39,170 nt of DNA from Treponema sp. (GCA_031275325.1 JAISOX010000111.1:1-39170); one strand, 5' to 3'. Positions 7,929-16,662 are shown, numbered from the stretch's first letter. Numbers and translations are program-made. Notes: a model not told the origin generated them from the letters alone.

Positions 7929-9353
7929 ATGAATCCTTTGTTTTATACCTATGGCGATGACGCCCCCATAGCTGCACCGGCCACTCCTTTGGCTGAATGC
8001 GCGCTGGCGGTCATCAGGACCTCGGGAAAAAATGCCCTCTCCTTGGCGGCTTCGGTTTTTTCCCGGCCTCCCGCGCTGCTGGAGGCTCCGGGAAATACCG
8101 TGGTCCATGGCTGGATCCTGGACAAAACCGAAAAAATCGACGAAGTCTTGGTTTCCGTCTACCGGGGCCCCCGCAGTTACACCGGCGAGGACAGCGCGGA
8201 TATTTCCTGCCACGGAGGTATTGCCGCGGTCCAGGGGGTGATGCGGGCGCTTCGCCGCGCAGGGTTCCGGGATAGCCTTCCGGGAGAATTCACCTTCCGG
8301 GCCTTTATGAACGGGAAACTGGACCTGACCCGGGCGGAATCGGTGATGGAACTGGTTTCCGCGAAAACCGATACGGCAAGAAGCCGCGCGGTGAACCGGC
8401 TGAGGGGCAGCCTGGAACAGGAAGTCCGGAGTATCCGGGATCAGCTCGTGCAGGTTCTGGCAGGAACGGAAATTTTTTTAGACTATGCTGAGGATGAGTT
8501 TATGGAAACCCCCGGAGCGCTGGATGATGAAGCTGCAGGCAGATTGCCGGACCGCGGCCTGGCAGAGGAAGCGCTTGCCCGGCTTCGGGTTCTCGCGAGG
8601 TCTTACCCTATGGAACGGCTGTACCATGAGGGGGCTTTGGTGGTCATTGCCGGACGGCCTAATGCAGGGAAGTCGAGCCTCTTCAATCTGCTCCTCAAAG
8701 AGGACCGGTCCATTGTTACGGACATACCCGGCACTACCCGGGACTGGATAGAGGGCTGGATTGCTATTGAAGGCATACCGGTCCGCCTGGTGGATACCGC
8801 GGGGATCCGGGAGGCCGAGCCTGGGGGGGATATAGAAAAACTAGGGATGGAACGGAGCCGGGCGCTCCTCAAAGAGGCGGATCTGATCCTCTATGTGCTC
8901 GATGGTTCCTGCCGGTCAGATGACGATATGCAGGGTTTCCCTGATTTTCTTCCTGAGGATCCGAAGCGGATCCTCCCGTTGCGGAACAAGGTTGACCTAT
9001 GCGCTCCTGCGGCCATGCGGGAACAAAAGGCAGGTTCCTTCCTGGGGATCAGCGCCAAAACCGGATGGGGTATCCCGGAATTGACCTCTGCCATAGCCGC
9101 GGGTTTGACCCTGGATCGAGGGGGAAAGGAGGGAACCTCACCGGGAATAGGTACGGAACGGCAGAAAGGGCTTATCCAGGGGGCCATAGACAGCTTGGAA
9201 GCGGCCCTGGCCTTGGCGGACCAGGGAGAGCCCCTGGATCTGATCGCCCCGCTGCTTAGGGAAGGGGTCCATGCCCTGGGAGAAATCACCGGGGAGGTGT
9301 CTACTGCGGATATGCTTGAGGTGATGTTCAGCCGTTTCTGTGTAGGCAAGTAG
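7929..9353 (+). CDS. mnmE: tRNA modification GTPase MnmE (TrmE)
   Basis: MnmE works with MnmG to install the 5-carboxymethylaminomethyl group on wobble uridine-34 of certain tRNAs. The 474-residue length is close to the family norm. The N-terminal folate-binding domain has APATPLAECALAVIRTSG and YTGEDSADISCHGG. The G domain, inserted in the helical domain, has GRPNAGKSS (residues 242-250), the DIPGTTRDW switch, DTAG and NKVD. The C-terminus ends FCVGK, which keeps the catalytic Cys of the FCIGK motif (Ile to Val). The ATG start is at 7929. A weak terminator follows, then a 21-bp repeat array. No partner mnmG is in the window. Confidence 0.97.
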   Translation: MNPLFYTYGDDAPIAAPATPLAECALAVIRTSGKNALSLAASVFSRPPALLEAPGNTVVHGWILDKTEKIDEVLVSVYRGPRSYTGEDSADISCHGGIAAVQGVMRALRRAGFRDSLPGEFTFRAFMNGKLDLTRAESVMELVSAKTDTARSRAVNRLRGSLEQEVRSIRDQLVQVLAGTEIFLDYAEDEFMETPGALDDEAAGRLPDRGLAEEALARLRVLARSYPMERLYHEGALVVIAGRPNAGKSSLFNLLLKEDRSIVTDIPGTTRDWIEGWIAIEGIPVRLVDTAGIREAEPGGDIEKLGMERSRALLKEADLILYVLDGSCRSDDDMQGFPDFLPEDPKRILPLRNKVDLCAPAAMREQKAGSFLGISAKTGWGIPELTSAIAAGLTLDRGGKEGTSPGIGTERQKGLIQGAIDSLEAALALADQGEPLDLIAPLLREGVHALGEITGEVSTADMLEVMFSRFCVGK

Positions 9354-9415
9354 CGGGCCCTGGGGAGATCGGTCTTGTGCGCCTGGGCGGTTTCTCATGG
9401 TTTCTCGTGAGACCT

Positions 9416-9443
9416 GCCCTCATAAAAAAAGGGCTTGTTTTTT
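9416..9443 (+). terminator. Weak intrinsic terminator after mnmE
   Basis: GCCCT (9416-9420) and AGGGC (9430-9434) form a short stem over an A-rich loop. A T-rich run follows. The stem is short, so efficiency is doubtful. Confidence 0.4.
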
Positions 9444-9449
9444 CCAGCA

Positions 9450-9534
9450 TTTTTTTTAAGCATGGCTTGTTTTTCCCCCATATGCTCTTTTGAGAATTTT
9501 TTTTAAGCATGGCTTGTTTTTCCCCCATATTCTC
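9450..9534. repeat. Direct duplication of about 48 bp
   Basis: A T-run followed by AAGCATGGCTTGTTTTTCCC and CCATAT occurs twice in direct orientation, starting near 9450 and near 9498. Each copy ends at a GAGAAT motif, which in the second copy becomes the first unit of the neighbouring 21-bp array. Confidence 0.8.
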
Positions 9535-9723
9535 AGTTGAGAATGGTCCGTTTTCAGTTGAGAATGGTCCGTTTTCAGTTGAGAATGGTCCGTTTTCAGT
9601 TGAGAATGGTCCATTTTCAGTTGAGAATGGTCCATTTTCAGTTGAGAATGGTCCATTTTCAGTTGAGAATGGTCCGTTTTCAGTTGAGAATGGACCATTC
9701 TCTTTTGAGAACGGTCCGTTTTT
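9535..9723. repeat. Tandem array of nine 21-bp units, ENGPFS-coding on both strands
   Basis: Nine units follow without gaps from 9535. Units 1-3 are identical, units 4-6 share one G-to-A change, unit 7 reverts, unit 8 has three further changes and unit 9 is the most diverged. Each unit is close to a reverse palindrome around GAATGGTCC. As a result the forward frame reads (V)ENGPFS and the reverse frame reads ENGPFS(T). In units 1-8 every change is synonymous in both frames. Open frames run through the array on both strands (forward 9509-9784, reverse 9867-9328), but neither has a convincing ribosome site. It fills most of the 549-base gap between mnmE and infA. Confidence 0.9.
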
Positions 9724-9834
9724 TTTCCAGCCTGGATCCGCCCTGGCCGCAGGGGATCTTGCATTTTTTGCCTTTCTCCTATAGCATAAGGAACAAGCTA
9801 AAAATTGAAGTTTTACGTACTTGGGTTTTAGAAA

Positions 9835-9855
9835 AACCAGGATCCGATCCTGGTT
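9835..9855. promoter_or_regulatory. Perfect 10+1+10 palindrome upstream of infA
   Basis: AACCAGGATC and GATCCTGGTT flank a single central C, about 48 bases before the infA start. No T-run follows, so it is not a standard terminator. It could be an operator or an mRNA hairpin; the function is unknown. Confidence 0.4.
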
Positions 9856-9902
9856 GAAAACAGCCAAGTCCTAAGATTCTTTTACTGCGCCAAGGAGTTA
9901 TT

Positions 9903-10127
9903 GTGGCTAAAGAAGAAGCGATTGAAGTAGAAGGGATCGTCCGGGACGCGCTCCCGAATACCATGTTTAGGGTCGAGCTTAACAATCAAAATGGACACCT
10001 GATACTTGCCCATCTTTCCGGTAAGATGCGTAAACATTATATTCGTATTGTACCCGGCGACCGGGTACGGATTGCCCTCTCCCCCTATGATTTAAACCGG
10101 GGGCGTATTATTTACCGGGAACGGTAG
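9903..10127 (+). CDS. infA: Translation initiation factor IF-1
   Basis: This is a 74-residue single OB-fold protein that binds the ribosomal A site with IF-2 and IF-3 during initiation. The sequence is clearly IF-1: [60 protein letters not shown] and [10 protein letters not shown]. Length is near the usual 72. The start is GTG 9903, six bases after AAGGAG. It stands alone on the plus strand rather than in a ribosomal-protein operon. A perfect palindrome lies just upstream. Confidence 0.97.
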   Translation: MAKEEAIEVEGIVRDALPNTMFRVELNNQNGHLILAHLSGKMRKHYIRIVPGDRVRIALSPYDLNRGRIIYRER

Positions 10128-10205
10128 GTACGGCCTGGGGATCCCTTAGGGTTCTCCTTCCCCGGCACCCTCCTGGTTCAATTGCAGGTCTTGCAAGCAT
10201 TTCCT

Positions 10206-10880
10206 TTAAGACCCTTCCCCAAATGAGAATCTATAGAGCCGTTCCAAGATATGGTTGATCTTGTCCCCATAGGACCTATCAACAGACCAGGTTCCTGCAA
10301 GGCCTTTAATGGCCGGCGCGGAGCCATACCGGACCAATCGGTATCGGGGATCTACCAGTCTTTGCTTGAGCGGGGCTTCGGTGGCGTACCCCTTGAGATG
10401 CTGGATCTGGGCTCGGACGCCGGTTTGGGGATCCGGGAACCGTTCCCCGGGCTGTCCAGGCCCTATTGAACCGAGGCCGCAGAAGTTGTTCATATCCGGG
10501 GTTACCAGGTTTCCATACCGGAGGAACCCGGTTTCCAGACACATCTGGGCAAAGGCCACATCATGATTTACCCCTTCAATGCCCGCTTCTTCCACATAGA
10601 CCCTTGCCAGGTTCTTGACAAAGGAGGCTTCCGCTTCGGGATTAGCGGCAAGTAAAAACAACGCCAGCTTTTCCGGAGCGGTTCGCCCCTGGCCCATGAT
10701 ATATTCAGGGATCGGAGGTATGGGAGGGCGGGGAAGATCTTCGGGAACCTTCCCTTGAGGGGTTTCTGAAACCCGAGATTCCGGAACAAGATGTTCCGGC
10801 GTCCCTGATCCGGGACTGGTAGCGCAGGAAACCCATACCCCCGCTGCCAGGATAGATAAAAACCAAATACGATGCTGCAT
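10206..10880 (-). CDS. Exported glucosaminidase-domain protein, probable lipoprotein
   Basis: This 224-residue envelope protein is predicted to cut peptidoglycan glycan strands. The N-terminus (MQHRIWFLSILAAGVWVSCA) looks like a lipoprotein signal with Cys at residue 19; the spirochaete lipobox is relaxed, so this is probable. A Pro-rich linker (about 25-65) leads to the glucosaminidase fold: VYVEEAGIEGVNHDVAFAQM, then CLETGFLRYGN with the putative catalytic Glu, NNFCGLGSIG, and VRAQIQHLKGYA. The end has GTWSVDRSYGDKINHILERL. It is convergent with infA and divergent from flaB. Its neighbourhood suggests wall remodelling around periplasmic flagella, but that is inference. Confidence 0.85.
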   Translation of the reverse strand: MQHRIWFLSILAAGVWVSCATSPGSGTPEHLVPESRVSETPQGKVPEDLPRPPIPPIPEYIMGQGRTAPEKLALFLLAANPEAEASFVKNLARVYVEEAGIEGVNHDVAFAQMCLETGFLRYGNLVTPDMNNFCGLGSIGPGQPGERFPDPQTGVRAQIQHLKGYATEAPLKQRLVDPRYRLVRYGSAPAIKGLAGTWSVDRSYGDKINHILERLYRFSFGEGS

Positions 10881-11282
10881 GGTTTTATATCGGCGTAATT
10901 GGCATATTTTTGTATTTTTCTCATGCGTGCCCTGCTTTTTGAGCGGCCCCTGCGGTTTCCCCAGAGGGGAGATTTTGAAAAAGCCTTTGTTCCCAGATAC
11001 GCTTCGCCGCCCTGGAGGAGATCACATTTTCTCTAAAGCTTTTTTTTGAAATATCCGATACATATAGGGAATCAAACTGAAATCATGGGACGGCGGGCCT
11101 TTTCATGGTTGAACGGATTCACGGATCTTTATGCTTCTTTATTATAACAAAGAGAGGTTGAGGATTCCAAAAACATATTTTTTTGTTACAAACAATAATG
11201 CAAACGGCATGGATGCCGCGGCCTTGAACATTCTAACGTTATAAGGATACGAGAGCGCCGAAAAAGCCAAAGGAGTGACAGC
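10881..11282. other. 402-base gap upstream of flaB
   Basis: No credible gene was seen. The gap holds a sigma-28-like promoter candidate, an AT-rich tract and the flaB ribosome site (AAAGGAG just before ATG 11283). It must also hold the promoter of the minus-strand glucosaminidase gene. Confidence 0.6.
11034..11061 (+). promoter_or_regulatory. Candidate sigma-28 (FliA) promoter for flaB
   Basis: TAAA (11034-11037), a 16-base spacer and TCCGATAC (11054-11061) resemble the FliA pattern TAAA-N15-GCCGATAA. The leader would be about 210 bases, which is long, so this is tentative. Confidence 0.45.
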
Positions 11283-12143
11283 ATGATCATTAATCACAAC
11301 ATAAGCGCTATGTTTGCCGATAGGTCCCTTAAATCGACCCAGACAGCCCTTGAAAAGAACATTGAGAAATTGTCCAGCGGGTTTCGGATCAGCCGATCCG
11401 GGGATGATCCTTCGGGCCTTGCAGTTTCCGAAAAGCTGCGGAGTCAAATCCGGGGCTTGAATGTGGCCTCTGCCAATGCCCAGAACGGGGTTTCGTTTAT
11501 TCAAACTACCGAGGGGTATCTCCAGGAAACCCAGGATATTTTACAGCGGATCCGCGAGTTGGCGGTCCAGTCTTCCAACGGGATTTATACTGAAGAAGAC
11601 CGGACCTATATTCAGATCGAAGTATCAGCCCTGATCGACGAATTGGATCGGGTTGCTTCCCATGCCCAATTCAACGGGATGAACCTGCTCACCGGCCGGT
11701 TCGCCCGGCAAGGGGGTGAAAATGTGGTTACCGCTTCGCTGTGGCTTCACATTGGGGCTAACATGGATCAGCGGGAACAGGTGTTTATCAGCACCATGAC
11801 CGCCAAATCCTTAGGGATTCGGAATGTGGGAGACGATTCCTTGTTGAGCATTGCGGATCCGGATAGCGCCAACCGGGCTCTCGGAACCCTTGATGAAGCC
11901 CTCAGGCTGGTCAGTAAGCAGCGGGCAGATCTGGGAGCCTACCAGAACCGTTTAGAACAGGCCATCCGGGGCATTGATATAGGAGCGGAAAACCTGCAAG
12001 CCTCTGAATCCCGTATCCGGGACGCCAACATGGCGAGCGAAATGGTTTCCTTTACCAAGAATCAGATCATTAGCCAGGCTGGTACGGCTATGTTGGCTCA
12101 GGCTAATCAGCGCAGCCAGGGTATTCTTCAGTTGTTGCAGTAA
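11283..12143 (+). CDS. flaB: Flagellin FlaB, periplasmic flagellar core protein
   Basis: This 286-residue flagellin forms the core of the spirochaete periplasmic filament. The N-terminal D0/D1 segment ([20 protein letters not shown], then [20 protein letters not shown]) and the C-terminal segment ([20 protein letters not shown], ending QGILQLLQ) are highly typical. The central region is short and there is no D2/D3 outer domain, as expected for FlaB. There is no signal peptide, since it is exported by the flagellar type III system. ATG 11283 follows AAAGGAG, and a strong terminator follows the gene, so it is monocistronic. The several FlaB paralogues of treponemes cannot be told apart here. 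Confidence 0.97.
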   Translation: MIINHNISAMFADRSLKSTQTALEKNIEKLSSGFRISRSGDDPSGLAVSEKLRSQIRGLNVASANAQNGVSFIQTTEGYLQETQDILQRIRELAVQSSNGIYTEEDRTYIQIEVSALIDELDRVASHAQFNGMNLLTGRFARQGGENVVTASLWLHIGANMDQREQVFISTMTAKSLGIRNVGDDSLLSIADPDSANRALGTLDEALRLVSKQRADLGAYQNRLEQAIRGIDIGAENLQASESRIRDANMASEMVSFTKNQIISQAGTAMLAQANQRSQGILQLLQ

Positions 12144-12180
12144 GTTTGAACCATCCCGCCGGGGCATACCTCAGACTATC

Positions 12181-12222
12181 AAAAAGACACCGTTCCCAAT
12201 GAAAAGGGGAAGGTGTCTTTTT
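12181..12222 (+). terminator. Strong intrinsic terminator of flaB
   Basis: AAAAAGACACC (12181-12191) pairs perfectly with GGTGTCTTTTT (12212-12222), with an inner TTCCC/GGGGA extension and a final T-run, 38 bases after the flaB stop. Confidence 0.9.
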
Positions 12223-12424
12223 GAGTTATTTCAAACCCTCGTTAGCGCGGACAAAAGGGTCCGGTAAAACATTTTTTATAAATACGCTTCTCTCTATATA
12301 GCTGCCTCTTTTATCCAGTGAGCCTGTTGTTCCCCATAAGCATATATGCTAGACTCAGAGTGGTTTTTTCAAGATATCCGGTTTTGAAAAACCGCTATTA
12401 TCATTATATCGGAGGATCGATTAG

Positions 12425-13147
12425 ATGTTAAAAAAATGGGTATTAGCTATGGCGCTAATCAGTGCAGGTGGAACGGTTTTCGCGGGAACCTATGATGTGG
12501 TTAATCGTGAAGAAGCGGTGTTCATACTTGACGGCGTTGCGGATGAGCGGGTGTGGGATAGGGTGCCGGCTATCGGTAACTTTGTTCTGCCTTGGGAAGC
12601 AGATGTGGCTCCTGCAACGGTATTTAAGGCTTATCATGATGCAGATAACTTTTACTTCTCCTTTGTCGTTGAAGATGAGGATATCCTATCCGCAGAAGAC
12701 GTGGAGGATGAAGAAGGGGTTGACCGTTTAGATGCGGTGCACCTGTTTTTTGCTTCTCATCAAATAGACCGTCCCCTGGAGGGTGAACTTCCTCCTTACT
12801 ATGTGGTCTCCCTTGATGCACTGGGGCATGTGCATGATTACTCGGCGGTCTATTATCTTCGGGATCAGGATAATGACTGGGCATTCACCGACCAACAAGT
12901 AGCGGGCAGAATTTTTGATGGCCGCTATTCAGTCGAGGGAATGATCCCCCTGGAATCATTCCGGGAACTGGGCCTGCTCAATGAGGACCATGAGACCCTG
13001 CTTCTGGTAGGGCTTTTCCGTACTGATTGGAGCACTGACGGCGAAGAGCCCCGGTGGATATCATGGATTGACGATCTCGCATCGGTAACTGAAACCCCGG
13101 ATATACATCTGGCCGCATCCTTTGGCCGGTTTAGACTGGCTCCCTAA
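12425..13147 (+). CDS. Exported CBM9-like carbohydrate-binding protein
   Basis: This is a 240-residue exported protein with a single domain of the family-9 carbohydrate-binding type (CBM9/DOMON-like beta-sandwich). A signal peptide is evident (MLKKWVLAMALISAGGTVFA, cleavage near residue 20). The domain starts with the usual AVFILDGVADERVWDRVPAI, has the KAYHDADNFYFSFVVEDED strand pair, and ends DIHLAASFGRFRL. There is no attached catalytic domain, so it may be a solute or surface binder. It starts at ATG 12425, following GGAGG, and has its own downstream hairpin. Acidic residues are frequent (DEEGVDRLD), which could bind calcium; that is inference. Confidence 0.8.
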   Translation: MLKKWVLAMALISAGGTVFAGTYDVVNREEAVFILDGVADERVWDRVPAIGNFVLPWEADVAPATVFKAYHDADNFYFSFVVEDEDILSAEDVEDEEGVDRLDAVHLFFASHQIDRPLEGELPPYYVVSLDALGHVHDYSAVYYLRDQDNDWAFTDQQVAGRIFDGRYSVEGMIPLESFRELGLLNEDHETLLLVGLFRTDWSTDGEEPRWISWIDDLASVTETPDIHLAASFGRFRLAP

Positions 13148-13155
13148 ATAGACTG

Positions 13156-13209
13156 AGGCAATGCTGAAGCGGAATGGGGGAAATATCCCCAAAGGCTCAA
13201 ACATTGCCT
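13156..13209 (+). terminator. Hairpin terminator after the CBM9-like gene
   Basis: AGGCAATG (13156-13163) pairs with CATTGCCT (13202-13209), enclosing an inner GGGG-CCCC hairpin. The downstream T-run is poor. Confidence 0.45.
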
Positions 13210-13314
13210 TATGGGGAAGGGCATCGAACCTACGGTTATTATGGGTTGATTTGTCCTTGGGTTGATTAATCAGCCTCTATTGGCAGGTACTAAGAATGCC
13301 GATATTGGTAAGGT

Positions 13315-14868
13315 ATGAATGCCCTGGCAGTATTATATGGGGGCAGCCTTACCGAGGCGGCCTATGAGCGGGTTTTTTCAGGAAAAAGCGCCCTTGCCCT
13401 TGCAGCGGAACGGGCGGCTGCGTTTCCGGATACCCGCAAGATTCTTCTATTGACCCAAACAACGGGGATCCGGCAAGCCGATGCGGTTCAAGGAATTGAG
13501 CTGATACAGGCTGCAGAATGGACTAAAAAACAAGTCCTGGATACCCTCGCCAGGGAATCAGGAGGGTTTGATCTTACCTATTTTGCCTGGGCGGATTGCC
13601 CTTTCTTGGATCCGGACCTGGCCAAGGCTATAGCGGAACGGCATCTCCAGTATGCCGCGGAATATTCTTATGCCGACGGCTGGCCCTACGGACTTTCTCC
13701 TGAGATCCTAGCGCCGGGTATAGCGGGGATTCTCTCAAAAATACTGGGAGATGCGGACGGCCCGGTAGCGCGGGATATGCTGTTTTCGGTTATACAAAAA
13801 GATATCAATACCTTTGATATTGAAACGGTCCTTTCCCCGGTGGATCTCCGCTGCCACCGCCTGAGCCTTACCGCAGATGCTAAGCGAAACCTCCTCCTTT
13901 TAACCCGTTTTGCGGAAGCAGGTTTTTCCAGGGCCCAGGATGCGGAAACCCTTATTGCCGAACAGCCTGAACTCCTGCGGACCCTTCCCAATTTCTTTAG
14001 TATACAGGTAGCCGGTCCCTGTCCTCAGCGCTGTACCCTCTGCCCGTATCCTCGATTCCATGGTTCAGGAGAGCTTACCCAAAGAACCGACTTCCTTGGA
14101 AGCGATCGTTTTGAGGAGCTTTTAACGCGTATCATCCCCTTTGCCGGGGATGGGGTGATCGATCTTTCCCTCTGGGGAGAACTCAGCCTTCATCCAGAAA
14201 AGATGAACCTTATTCGCGGGGTCCTCTCCCGGCCTGAACTATCCCTCGTTATCGAAAGCGCTGGTCTTGGCTGGAAAACCGATGAACTGGAGCAAATTGC
14301 AGCGGAAGCCCAAAAAGCCCTGCCCCGGAGTAATAGAATGGCGCCCCTCTCTTGGATAATTGCGCTGGATGCCCAGAATCCGGCACGGTACCGGGAAATT
14401 CGGGGCTCCGGTTATGCTGAGGCCCTGGCAAATGCCAAAACCTTGATCCGGTTGTTCCCCCAGGACGCCTATGTGCAAGCCGTCAGAGTCAAAGGGTTTG
14501 AAGATGATATTGAACAATTCTATCGGTCCTGGAAAGAAGCGGGGGCCCGTATCATTATTCAAAAATACGATCATTTTTGCGGGTCCCTCCCTGCATGGGG
14601 GGCTGCGGATCTCTCACCGGTAAAACGTCAGCCCTGTTGGCATCTCCTGCGGGATATGGCGATCCTGCTTGATGGAACCGTTCCCTGCTGTAGGGAAGAT
14701 CTAGCGGCTCTGACCGGGGGATCGGAAAAAGGGGTCTGGGGAAATGTTTTTTCGGATCCCCTGGAAACCATCTGGTCCCGGGGCGCAGCCCTCTACCGGG
14801 AACAGTGTATACCGGCTTATACGGGAATATGCGCGGGGTGTGATGAATACTATACCTACAACTTTTAA
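13315..14868 (+). CDS. Radical SAM/SPASM protein with N-terminal nucleotidyltransferase-like domain
   Basis: This 517-residue protein resembles the spirochaete-restricted 'spiro-SPASM' proteins. Residues 1-200 look like a degenerate GT-A/cytidylyltransferase domain (LAVLYGGSLTEAAYERVFSG, then the ADCPFLDPDLAKAI acidic motif). From about residue 236 the radical SAM cluster motif is CPQRCTLC, which is CxxxCxxC. The C-terminus is a SPASM domain with Cys residues around CWHLLRDMAILLDGTVPCCR and a final CIPAYTGICAGCDEYY, able to hold auxiliary Fe-S clusters. The substrate is unknown. It heads a tightly overlapping operon of sugar-nucleotide genes, so sugar or glycoconjugate modification is more likely than peptide modification. 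The ribosome site (GGTAAGG) is weak. Confidence 0.85.
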   Translation: MNALAVLYGGSLTEAAYERVFSGKSALALAAERAAAFPDTRKILLLTQTTGIRQADAVQGIELIQAAEWTKKQVLDTLARESGGFDLTYFAWADCPFLDPDLAKAIAERHLQYAAEYSYADGWPYGLSPEILAPGIAGILSKILGDADGPVARDMLFSVIQKDINTFDIETVLSPVDLRCHRLSLTADAKRNLLLLTRFAEAGFSRAQDAETLIAEQPELLRTLPNFFSIQVAGPCPQRCTLCPYPRFHGSGELTQRTDFLGSDRFEELLTRIIPFAGDGVIDLSLWGELSLHPEKMNLIRGVLSRPELSLVIESAGLGWKTDELEQIAAEAQKALPRSNRMAPLSWIIALDAQNPARYREIRGSGYAEALANAKTLIRLFPQDAYVQAVRVKGFEDDIEQFYRSWKEAGARIIIQKYDHFCGSLPAWGAADLSPVKRQPCWHLLRDMAILLDGTVPCCREDLAALTGGSEKGVWGNVFSDPLETIWSRGAALYREQCIPAYTGICAGCDEYYTYNF

Positions 14869-15964
14869 CGATACCCTGCCTTCATATACTGCTGTGGGGG
14901 GTACTGAACGGGGAGCTTCTACCGGGCTTTCCGCAGTGCTTCTAGGCAGAGGAGGAGGCCGCTATCCTCGGCGTACCCGTTTTCAGGAACTGGAAAAGAT
15001 TGGGTTTGATTATATCATCTCCATGGAAGGCCCCCAGGAACGGTACGATGTGGAAGAGCTCTCTGGGCTTTTTCCCCAAGTCCGTTTTATTTTATTAAAG
15101 GAAGCGGTAAGTATTGGTGAACAGATCAATCTAGCGGCGTCGGAACTCTCCAGTCCCCTCTTTTTTGTATTGCGGAATGATCTGCGGATCCTCCATAGCG
15201 GCGGAGCTTCCCGAATGGAGGAACGGCTTCGGCTGGGCAAGGAAGAATTGTACCGGGGGGAGGGGCAAAAAAGCCTGTATAAACGACTTTGTACGGTCCC
15301 TTTGATTCAAAATTCCCATTTTGAAACCCTGCCCACCCTCATCGCGCCGGCGATGTTCCGTGCCACGGTCAAACCCCTTTTCTTTACCCCGGTTAAAGAA
15401 GGGCAGTTCTCCCTTTACCCCTTTGATGGAGTCGGTATCTATGACCGGACCCGGTTTATCCGACTGGGGGGCTTTGACAGTACCTTAAAAAGTACCCATT
15501 GGCAGCTGATGGATTTTGGGTTCCGGGCCTATCTCTGGGGAGAACAGATCGGGGCTACCCAGCTGATCCGCCTTTCCTATGACGGAGAAACACCTCCTGA
15601 GGATAGTACTGCCGATGAAAGTTACCGGCGTTTTTATCTCAAGAATCTGGCTCCGGTTTTCCGAGGGGATTCTGCTGCGATTCCGCTTCGGTATTTCCCG
15701 CGGTATTTTTGGCGGAGCGGCAGGACCCTCTTGGCTGCATGGGATGATTTTTCCCAGGGACGCCAATGGGTAAAGACCAACCGTTACCGGTTCCGCAGCG
15801 ACGCCCGAGCCATAACCGAGCTTTGGGAGGATATGGGCGAACTATCAGAGGATCATACCCGGATAGAGGAAGGAAGAACGGAAAATCCAGGACTGGAAGC
15901 GCTCAAATTTGAACATCCGAAAAGTGAACCGGAAAGCACGGAAGGTTCAGGGTCTTTGGAATGA
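14843..15964 (+). CDS. GT-A-fold glycosyltransferase-like protein
   Basis: This 373-residue protein starts at ATG 14843, inside the last codons of the SPASM gene (26-base overlap), so the two are probably coupled. I do not recognise a named family. It looks like a family-2-type glycosyltransferase: an N-terminal alpha/beta part (FDYIISMEGPQERYDVEELS), then SSPLFFVLRNDLRIL, where the DxD-like metal site would sit, and later RLGGFDSTLKSTHWQLMDFG, which resembles the GGFDE...DLG acceptor-site motif. There are no transmembrane helices. The charged C-terminal tail (ESTEGSGSLE) looks disordered. It overlaps the next gene by four bases. Confidence is moderate for the fold and low for the substrate. 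Confidence 0.6.
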   Translation: MNTIPTTFNDTLPSYTAVGGTERGASTGLSAVLLGRGGGRYPRRTRFQELEKIGFDYIISMEGPQERYDVEELSGLFPQVRFILLKEAVSIGEQINLAASELSSPLFFVLRNDLRILHSGGASRMEERLRLGKEELYRGEGQKSLYKRLCTVPLIQNSHFETLPTLIAPAMFRATVKPLFFTPVKEGQFSLYPFDGVGIYDRTRFIRLGGFDSTLKSTHWQLMDFGFRAYLWGEQIGATQLIRLSYDGETPPEDSTADESYRRFYLKNLAPVFRGDSAAIPLRYFPRYFWRSGRTLLAAWDDFSQGRQWVKTNRYRFRSDARAITELWEDMGELSEDHTRIEEGRTENPGLEALKFEHPKSEPESTEGSGSLE

Positions 15965-16662
15965 TGACCGCGGTGATACTTCAGGCGCGGCTTGATTCGA
16001 CCCGCCTTCCTGGAAAATCCCTTCTGCCTCTGGGAGGGAAGCCGCTGATCCTGCTGGTCATGGAGGCCCTTAAAGGGGTATGGGGTGATCGGTATGTGCT
16101 TGCCTGCCCGGAGGACTGTGTTAGAGCCTTTGGCCCCTGGGCAGAACAAGCCGGTTTCGATCTGGTAGCAGGATCTAAGGAAGATGTGTTAAGCCGTTAT
16201 TGCGCAGCGGTGCGCCGCTTCGGAATAGACCGCCTTATCCGAGCCACAGGGGACAATCCCTTTGTGTTTGTAGATGCTGCGAATACCCTCAACCAGGAGG
16301 CCCTGAACCGTAAGGCTGATTATGCCGGTTATAGCGGACTGCCCTACGGTGCAGGAGTGGAATCGGTCGCTGCAGAAGCCCTGCTCAAGGCTGAACAGGA
16401 TGCTTCCTTCCAGGCTGAACGGGAACATGTGTGTCCCTATTTGTATACCCATCCTGACTTGTTCCGGCTCCACCGGCCCTTGGCGCCGCTGGTATGGCAG
16501 GCTCCCTCTTTGCGGATAAGCCTGGATACCCCGGAAGATTACCGGCGAGCCCAGGTCTTGTTCGAGGCTCTTGCAGGGTTTGGAGAGGAGCGTTTCCAGG
16601 GGGAGACCATCATCGCAGCATACCGCAGGAGTTGTAACCTTTTAGAAGGCGAACTGCCATGA
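15961..16662 (+). CDS. SpsF-like cytidylyltransferase
   Basis: This 233-residue enzyme of the CMP-sugar synthetase/SpsF family should activate an acidic or other sugar with CTP. The P-loop-like signature TAVILQARLDSTRLPGKSLL is characteristic, followed by LGGKPLILLVMEAL and RLIRATGDNPFVFVDAANTL, with the metal-binding acidic residues. The C-terminal half (YSGLPYGAGVESVAAEALLK, EREHVCPYLYTHPDLF) matches the spore-coat SpsF subgroup. It overlaps the preceding and following genes by four bases each. Together with the SpsG-like domain next door it suggests a pathway like nonulosonic-acid or pseudaminic-acid activation. The actual sugar is unknown. Confidence 0.85.
   Translation: MMTAVILQARLDSTRLPGKSLLPLGGKPLILLVMEALKGVWGDRYVLACPEDCVRAFGPWAEQAGFDLVAGSKEDVLSRYCAAVRRFGIDRLIRATGDNPFVFVDAANTLNQEALNRKADYAGYSGLPYGAGVESVAAEALLKAEQDASFQAEREHVCPYLYTHPDLFRLHRPLAPLVWQAPSLRISLDTPEDYRRAQVLFEALAGFGEERFQGETIIAAYRRSCNLLEGELP

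Noticed and set aside
9535-9723. Possible CRISPR array
   Set aside because: The 21-bp units are contiguous with no unique spacers, and no cas genes are present.
9328-9867. 179-codon minus-strand open frame through the 21-bp array
   Set aside because: It starts at a TTG with no ribosome site, and its non-repeat ends resemble nothing. I treat it as a by-product of the palindromic array, though translation cannot be excluded.
12339-12350. AGCATATATGCT palindrome upstream of the CBM9-like gene
   Set aside because: It is a perfect 12-mer, but AT-rich palindromes of this size are common and nothing else marks it as an operator.
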